A DNA stretch of 64,000 nt, taken from NCBI RefSeq assembly GCF_900107845.1, contig NZ_FNRM01000010.1:1-64000 (forward strand), read 5' to 3'. This stretch comes from Alkalimonas amylolytica. Lineage in GTDB: Bacteria > Pseudomonadota > Gammaproteobacteria > Enterobacterales > Alteromonadaceae. Below the pieces are notes generated by a model, which saw only the letters and a program-made list of their open reading frames with translations, ran no database searches and had not been told where the DNA came from. The position numbers and the translations under genes were made by a program. Shown here in pieces: positions 59,083 to 64,000 of this stretch. The first letter of the stretch is position 1, and each line of letters opens with the position of its first letter.

Positions 59083-61134
59083 TCACTCCTTACGGTAACG
59101 GGCAAACCAGGCCAGGGTGTGCTCGACCTTGGCAATCATTCGACTGGGGCGACTGGATACACCATGATAAGCACCTGGCACCCGCACCATGGCGGTATCC
59201 ACTTGCCGTAGCCGAAGGGCCTGATAAAACTGCTCGGTTTCGGCCATTGGGGTACGGCGATCCAGCTCGCCGGTAAAGAGCAAGGTGGGTGTAGTCACAT
59301 TACCCACCAGTGACAGCGGTGAGCGCTGCCAGTAATGCTCATGCTGCTCCCAGGGCATGCCCGGAAACTGATTCTGAATTTGCGCCATGTAACTGTCGGC
59401 GGTGAGCACTTTGCTGACCCAGTTGATCACCGGGTTGGTGGCTGCTGCTGCATTAAAGCGATCGGTCAGGCCAATGGCATAAGCGGTGGCGATACCGCCC
59501 GCCGAGCCGCCGGCAATAAACAAATTATTTTCATCGATAAAGCCTTTGGCAATCATCGCATCGACGCCGGACATATGATCGGCAAAGTCATCGGTGGAAG
59601 CGTATTTGTTTTGCAGCAGGAGAGCAAAGCGCTCGCCATAAGAGATGCTGCCGCGGTAGTTGTTGTACAGCACCACATAACCTTCGGCGGCATAGCGCTG
59701 CAGCTCGGCGGAAAAATGCGGGCCATAAGGCAGGTGCGGACCGCCATGAATTTCCAGGATCAGCGGGTATTTTTTACTGGGGTCAAACCCCGGTGGTGTG
59801 ATGTACCAGGCATGAATTTCTTCTTCATCCAGCTTTGAGCGGTAGGTAAATTCGTGCACCTTTCCCAACTGGCGTTGGCCCAGCAGATCTTCATTCAGTT
59901 GAGTCAGATTGCGCACCTGGCCATGTTGCCAGAGCGCGACATCGGCCAGTCGCTTGGAGGAGCCGCGGGTATAAGCGAGCTGTCCTTTATCCGACAGGCT
60001 GAACATGCCGCTTAAATAGGGCCGGCCCGAATTGGCGCCGGATAAGTCACTGACTAAATCCGCCATCCGGTTGCGCAGGGTGACCCGGGCCACTTTGGTA
60101 AGGCCACGGTCTTCGTATTGAAACACCAGTTGTTGATTGTCCTGCCAGACTGGGTTCTCTACCGAGCGGTCCAGCTCCTTTAGTAGCGGCTGCACTTCGT
60201 TGTTACGCAGATCCAGCAATTGCAACTTGCTGTTGCGGTAGGCGACTGGCTTATCCGAGGCAAACAAAAAAGCCAGTTGCAAGCCATCCGGCGAGAATAC
60301 CGGGTGATAGTGTTGGCCAGCACCACTCAGCAGTGATTGAACACTGCCGTTTTTAAGCTGCACTTGATACAAATCGGCTTGACGTGGTTGATACTCCCAA
60401 TCGCTGTTGCGGTTGGCAGAGAATACTAAGCGCTGGCTATCGGGTGCCCAGGCCAGAGGCCCCTGATGCAGGTAAGGGCCTTCCGTCAGCTGGCGGGCAC
60501 TGCCGCCAGCAGCTGGGACAACAAAAATTTGACGATAAGCCGACTCCAGCAGCCCACGGCCATCTTGCTGGTAATAGGTGCGTTCAACGATCACTGGGGT
60601 AGCGGCCCATTCAGCACCTTTTGGCGCTTTCGGCCGATACACACTGCGGGCAAAGTCGGTTGGCTCAGCAGGCACTTCCATCAAAAATGCCAGTTGCTGC
60701 CCATCCGGTGACCAGGCCAGCTGCTCGGGGCGGTGGGTCAGGTTACTGATTCGGGCGGTACGGCGTTGTGTCAGCCAATGCACGTGAATTTGTTCGCTGC
60801 CGCTACGATTGGAGATAAAGGCGATGCGGTTACTGTCGGGGGCCCAGCGTGGCTGGCTGTACTGAAATTCATCGTCCAGCAGTGGCCAATGCTGACCAGT
60901 ATTGGTATCGACAATCCACAAACGTTGCAGGGTGTTGTCCTGCTGAATATTGTTGCTGTTGCGCACAAACACAATGTACTGGCCATCCGGCGAAATTTGC
61001 ACATCACTGGCAAACTCCAGTTCAAAAATATCCTCGGCACTAAAATGCGCTAATTCAGCCTGCGCCAATGGCAGCCAGCAGCACAACAAAACAAAACCAA
61101 GCCAATGGCGGACAGAGGTTTGCATCGACATCAT
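59083..61134 (-). CDS. exported S9-family peptidase
   Basis: 683 aa from the ATG at 61134, which has AGGAG nine bases upstream; a Met seven codons earlier is less likely. Signal peptide ends Ala-Gln-Ala-Glu. WD40-like propeller (about 40-390) followed by a prolyl-oligopeptidase domain with Gly-Gly-Ser-Ala-Gly-Gly (nucleophile Ser), Asp in Gly-Glu-Leu-Asp-Arg-Arg-Thr-Pro and His in Ala-Tyr-His-Gly. Resembles acylaminoacyl-peptidases. Lies 21 bases downstream of a solute-binding lipoprotein gene, probably one operon. Confidence 0.9.
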   Translation of the reverse strand: MMSMQTSVRHWLGFVLLCCWLPLAQAELAHFSAEDIFELEFASDVQISPDGQYIVFVRNSNNIQQDNTLQRLWIVDTNTGQHWPLLDDEFQYSQPRWAPDSNRIAFISNRSGSEQIHVHWLTQRRTARISNLTHRPEQLAWSPDGQQLAFLMEVPAEPTDFARSVYRPKAPKGAEWAATPVIVERTYYQQDGRGLLESAYRQIFVVPAAGGSARQLTEGPYLHQGPLAWAPDSQRLVFSANRNSDWEYQPRQADLYQVQLKNGSVQSLLSGAGQHYHPVFSPDGLQLAFLFASDKPVAYRNSKLQLLDLRNNEVQPLLKELDRSVENPVWQDNQQLVFQYEDRGLTKVARVTLRNRMADLVSDLSGANSGRPYLSGMFSLSDKGQLAYTRGSSKRLADVALWQHGQVRNLTQLNEDLLGQRQLGKVHEFTYRSKLDEEEIHAWYITPPGFDPSKKYPLILEIHGGPHLPYGPHFSAELQRYAAEGYVVLYNNYRGSISYGERFALLLQNKYASTDDFADHMSGVDAMIAKGFIDENNLFIAGGSAGGIATAYAIGLTDRFNAAAATNPVINWVSKVLTADSYMAQIQNQFPGMPWEQHEHYWQRSPLSLVGNVTTPTLLFTGELDRRTPMAETEQFYQALRLRQVDTAMVRVPGAYHGVSSRPSRMIAKVEHTLAWFARYRKE

Positions 61135-61155
61135 TCGGATTGACTCCTGTATCAC

Positions 61156-62043
61156 TTATTCGTGACCAAGCAATAGCTCAGCCAATTCCTGCCCTAAATG
61201 CTGCTGCATGATCTGGCGGTAGCTGGCACTGTTACGGTACCCTCCTTCTGCGGCAAAGAAGGCCTGCATAAACTGCGACCAGTCGCTATTAAGCGGCATA
61301 ATAAACCCAAAGGTTTCATCGGTTTCTGCGGCTAACGGATGATCGCGCAGTGGCATACCGGCCTGACGGGCGCGCCAGTAATTGTAAGCATCAACGTAGC
61401 TGTAGAAGGTGCCGGATGCGACCAGCTCCAGCAAATCCGGGTTGGATGTAACGCGTTGTATGGCTAGATCCGGTTGATAGGTATCACGCAGGCGGCGAAT
61501 ACGTACTTCATGCAAGGTACCGGAAAATGCCAGTGGTTCAAGTTCAGCAAAATGATTGGCAAAATCGTCCCAATCCTGCAGTTCGGTAATATCCTGATGG
61601 GTGATTAGGGCGGCAACATTATTCATGTATGGGGACGAGAACTGCAGCTCCTGCTTGCGGGCTTCGGTGATGGTGACATTGCCGAGGCCAAAGACGCCGC
61701 CTTCTGCCATCATCACGCGTTGGTAGAAATGTTGCCAGTTGGTCTCGGCTACAAAGTTAAGCTGCAACCGGATGCGATGATGGCGCTCGGCCCAGCGAGC
61801 AAAGTCCCGCATAATTTCAACGCTGACGCCGGTTAGCTCACCGGCAGCATTGGTGTAAGCAAAACCTTCGGCCGGCACATACAGCACTGTCAGGCTCGCC
61901 TGACCTTGTTGTTGTGCCTGCTGGAAGGTATCGCCACTGTCTTGCTCAAGCGGGCTTAATGAGACGACCGGCTCCGGAGAGCAGGCAGCCAGAAACAGGC
62001 TGAGCATGATGAACAGGCAAGGCTGGGTGAGTTTTTGCAACAT
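61156..62043 (-). CDS. solute-binding lipoprotein (family 3)
   Basis: 295 aa. Lipobox Leu-Ala-Ala-Cys at about residue 21. The mature part has the amino-acid binding-protein fold: Val-Leu-Tyr-Val-Pro-Ala-Glu-Gly-Phe, Gly-Val-Ser-Val-Glu-Ile-Met-Arg-Asp-Phe and Gly-Leu-Gly-Asn-Val-Thr-Ile-Thr-Glu-Ala-Arg. The Ile-Thr-Glu-Ala-Arg region normally contacts the ligand carboxylate. No transporter genes adjoin; cotranscription with the S9 peptidase suggests peptide-derived amino-acid sensing. Confidence 0.84.
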   Translation of the reverse strand: MLQKLTQPCLFIMLSLFLAACSPEPVVSLSPLEQDSGDTFQQAQQQGQASLTVLYVPAEGFAYTNAAGELTGVSVEIMRDFARWAERHHRIRLQLNFVAETNWQHFYQRVMMAEGGVFGLGNVTITEARKQELQFSSPYMNNVAALITHQDITELQDWDDFANHFAELEPLAFSGTLHEVRIRRLRDTYQPDLAIQRVTSNPDLLELVASGTFYSYVDAYNYWRARQAGMPLRDHPLAAETDETFGFIMPLNSDWSQFMQAFFAAEGGYRNSASYRQIMQQHLGQELAELLLGHE

Positions 62044-62123
62044 AACGGATTCCCGTGGGCAGAGGTAGCTGAGGTGCCGTTATCTTGGCAAACTAGGCTG
62101 GCTCTGTCAAAGCCAGCCTGGTT

Positions 62124-63290
62124 TCAGGGAAGCCTTGGTTTGACCTGGACAACGCCTCCTTTATAAAGCCCAAGAAACAGTGTGTGCTCTCCTTGCTCCT
62201 GATGCATCACCATACTGCGAACCCCACCATAAAGGCTGCTGGAAGGGTATTGGAAGCTTTGCCAGCTTTGCCCATGGTCATCAGACCATTCAATGATCAG
62301 AGGCTGTGGTAAATCGAACTCTTTGTTCCAGCCAGCTGTGTATAGGCGAGATGAGCTAGGATCTTGCAACACATCGTAGTAAAAGCGAAAGTCCACATCA
62401 CCCAGTAAGTTCCGCCAATCCTCACCTCCATTTTCACTTATAGCAATGCCTCCTTCGCCGGTGATAAAGACGGCGTTTGGTTGGTCAGCAAAAAAGCGGA
62501 TTGAATAAACCACGGCCGGGCCTAAGTTGTTTGGATGACTCAACACCTGGTGAATAGCGGTATGGTGCTCAACCAGTTCATCGGTCTGAAGTTTGAATTG
62601 ATACAGCAAGGGGTTTTCAATCAAGCCCTGACCACCAGACCAGACCTCCGTTTTTGTCGGGTTGATGGCAAGAGCTGTGTTGGGTTGGCTGAACATACCC
62701 CAGCCACCATGGAGGACTTGCCAGCTCAGACCATAATCTGTGGAGCGGGCCAGCACGTCGTAACCAGACCCGTAGAGGGTCGCACTGTCGGGTTCATAGA
62801 TAAGCGCGAAAGGTGGTTCGGCGCGGAATATCTGATTTTTACCCTGTTCGTTTTCTGTCTCGTAATGGCCAAAGTTGTGTTTGATTTCCAGCCAGCTGTG
62901 GCCAGCATCGGTGGTTTCATACAGGCTAAAAACAGGGTAACCCTCATCATCCTGCTGCTGAACACCTGCCAGCAAATGATGATCGGCAATACGAGCCAGG
63001 GATAAGACTTGTGTATCCTCAAAACCAAGGGCTTGCCATTCCATGGTGCTTAGATCAGCCCGGAACAGTCCGGCATTGGTGAGTGCAAACAGATACTGCT
63101 CGCTAAGTTGTAATTCACCTACGATCAGGCCATTTAATCCGCTCAACTGAACACCAAAAGGTGCTGGTTCAGGTTCAGGCTCAGGGACAGGCGTAGAAAC
63201 GGGTGGTGGCAACGATTGAGTAGATTCGCCTCCACCACAGGATATTAACATTAGCAGACTGCAGGATATAAGTATCGAAGCATAGCGCAT
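62124..63290 (-). CDS. Asp-box beta-propeller lipoprotein
   Basis: 388 aa. Lipobox Leu-Ile-Ser-Cys at residue 18, then a Pro/Glu-rich spacer (repeated Pro-Glu, about 30-43). The rest is a propeller with Asp-box repeats of the Ser-x-Asp-x-Gly-x-x-Trp type (Thr-Asp-Ala-Gly-His-Ser-Trp, Ser-Thr-Asp-Tyr-Gly-Leu-Ser-Trp, Glu-Asn-Gly-Gly-Glu-Asp-Trp, Ser-Asp-Asp-His-Gly-Gln-Ser-Trp). Such propellers occur in sialidases and photosystem assembly factors. No catalytic set seen, so a binding role is more likely. Confidence 0.8.
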   Translation of the reverse strand: MRYASILISCSLLMLISCGGGESTQSLPPPVSTPVPEPEPEPAPFGVQLSGLNGLIVGELQLSEQYLFALTNAGLFRADLSTMEWQALGFEDTQVLSLARIADHHLLAGVQQQDDEGYPVFSLYETTDAGHSWLEIKHNFGHYETENEQGKNQIFRAEPPFALIYEPDSATLYGSGYDVLARSTDYGLSWQVLHGGWGMFSQPNTALAINPTKTEVWSGGQGLIENPLLYQFKLQTDELVEHHTAIHQVLSHPNNLGPAVVYSIRFFADQPNAVFITGEGGIAISENGGEDWRNLLGDVDFRFYYDVLQDPSSSRLYTAGWNKEFDLPQPLIIEWSDDHGQSWQSFQYPSSSLYGGVRSMVMHQEQGEHTLFLGLYKGGVVQVKPRLP

Positions 63291-63358
63291 AGTTGTTCAC
63301 ATGGATTAACCTTGAGTAAGCAACTAACTTAATCCATCTTACATAGGCTCGCAAGCTT

Positions 63359-63733
63359 TCAATCGACTTGTTGTTGAGTGAAGTAAAAAGCCAGCGCTGC
63401 AATGTCGTCATCCGATAATCCCCTGGCTTGAGGAGACATGAGTGGGTTGACGATGTCACCGCTGCGATAGGCTTTTAAAGCTGTGGTCATATCCTCGGCA
63501 CTCATACCGGCAATGCTGGGGTACATGCGGTTGCGGGAAATGCCCTGGGGGCCATGGCATGCTGCGCAGCTGCGGGCTCTGGCTTCGCCATGACGAAGTA
63601 GCTCACGTTCACTGTCGGAAAGCGCCGCCCAGGGATCGGGTTTGGCTGTATCGGTGACCTTAGCGGGTTCGGAGCAACCTGCAGCGAAGACGCCAATACT
63701 GACGAAGATCAAAAGGCGGATACATTGATTCAT
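63359..63733 (-). CDS. c-type cytochrome lipoprotein
   Basis: 124 aa with GGAG seven bases before the ATG. Lipobox Ala-Ala-Gly-Cys near residue 20; one haem site Cys-Ala-Ala-Cys-His (about 56-60) and a Met ligand candidate in Asn-Pro-Leu-Met-Ser. Class I cytochrome c4/c5-like, anchored in the periplasm, for electron transfer. Faces the MFS gene. Confidence 0.9.
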   Translation of the reverse strand: MNQCIRLLIFVSIGVFAAGCSEPAKVTDTAKPDPWAALSDSERELLRHGEARARSCAACHGPQGISRNRMYPSIAGMSAEDMTTALKAYRSGDIVNPLMSPQARGLSDDDIAALAFYFTQQQVD

Positions 63734-63926
63734 GCTATGCTTTTACTCCTTGGTTTTCTGGCAGCCTGCCACAGACTGGCAAAGAACACCAGTCTGCGTT
63801 GTGCGTACTCTTTTGTGGTTAAAGTGGACGCTGGCCTGACCGGTTTGCTTTTGCTAATCTTATTGAACTTCAGTGCGTTAATTCAAGCTCCAGCTTTGCT
63901 ACTACAAGGACTTTGCTTTGTTTGCA

Positions 63927-64000
63927 ATGATACGAACCATCTGGCCATTGCTGTTGGGGATGCTGATCGTCGGCATGACCACCGGCCTGCAAAATACCTT
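63927..64000 (+). CDS. MFS transporter, N-terminal fragment cut by window end
   Basis: Open frame from ATG 63927 to the window end: Met-Ile-Arg-Thr-Ile-Trp-Pro-Leu-Leu-Leu-Gly-Met-Leu and Gly-Met-Thr-Thr-Gly-Leu-Gln-Asn-Thr. The first helix with a Gly-Leu-Gln/Asn pattern resembles the start of YcaD-like major facilitator transporters. Only 24 residues are visible, so the family is tentative. Confidence 0.45.
   Translation, partial: MIRTIWPLLLGMLIVGMTTGLQNT

Overview
The window looks like chromosome from an aquatic gammaproteobacterium of the Alteromonadales/Chromatiaceae type (Rheinheimera, Alishewanella or Shewanella-like). This is inferred from family content: RlmF, YheU/YheT, CheV, KatG, a family I recall as DUF3083, a PEP-CTERM-like exported protein, many c-di-GMP enzymes and paired secreted S9 peptidases. 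GC is moderate. No rRNA, tRNA, CRISPR array or intact transposase was recognised.

Layout. 0-2 kb: a hipBA toxin-antitoxin module with a near-consensus promoter and three operators at exact 27-bp phasing, flanked by a 31-bp imperfect direct repeat. 2-12 kb: secreted PHB-depolymerase-type esterase, Sua5-type threonylcarbamoyl-AMP synthase, a zinc-ribbon protein, a long NAD-type isocitrate dehydrogenase divergent from a LysR regulator, RlmF, an M24 peptidase, and an SPFH protein overlapped by a 39-aa membrane protein. 12-20 kb: accessory region. An FMN reductase lies between two copies of the osmC 3' end (one displaced and decayed); then gloA, a methyltransferase translationally coupled to a 973-aa PLD + SF2 helicase + S24-peptidase fusion, a PEP-CTERM-like protein and a RhuM-Fic protein. 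20-43 kb: mostly housekeeping and signalling: S9 peptidase, KatG, CheV, HD-GYP and EAL-HDOD proteins, a small DUF2892/winged-helix/36-aa operon facing a DsrE-like periplasmic protein, PspA with a membrane partner, YheU/YheT, SulP, a propeller-GGDEF sensor, a GNAT-SnoaL fusion and a membrane AraC regulator.

43.4-53.2 kb is a defence island: an AT-rich 624-aa protein with a C-terminal PD-(D/E)XK motif, the frameshifted C-terminus of a TrlF-like ATPase, an Abi_2 (HEPN) protein, and a four-gene SMC/kite/kleisin/Toprim operon (Wadjet/MksBEFG-like) in the order C-B-A-D, with every junction a TGATG overlap. 53-64 kb returns to ordinary genes: YigZ, a YciI-like protein, a lipoprotein, a DUF3083-like protein, GGDEF-EAL, a second S9 peptidase, a periplasmic binding protein, an Asp-box propeller lipoprotein, a cytochrome c and the start of an MFS transporter.

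The best candidates for under-described systems are the methyltransferase/PLD-helicase-S24 operon (14.7-18.2 kb), the variant SMC-Toprim operon (46.8-53.2 kb) and the PD-(D/E)XK protein next to it. Functions are family-level inferences from reading the sequence; no database search was possible.
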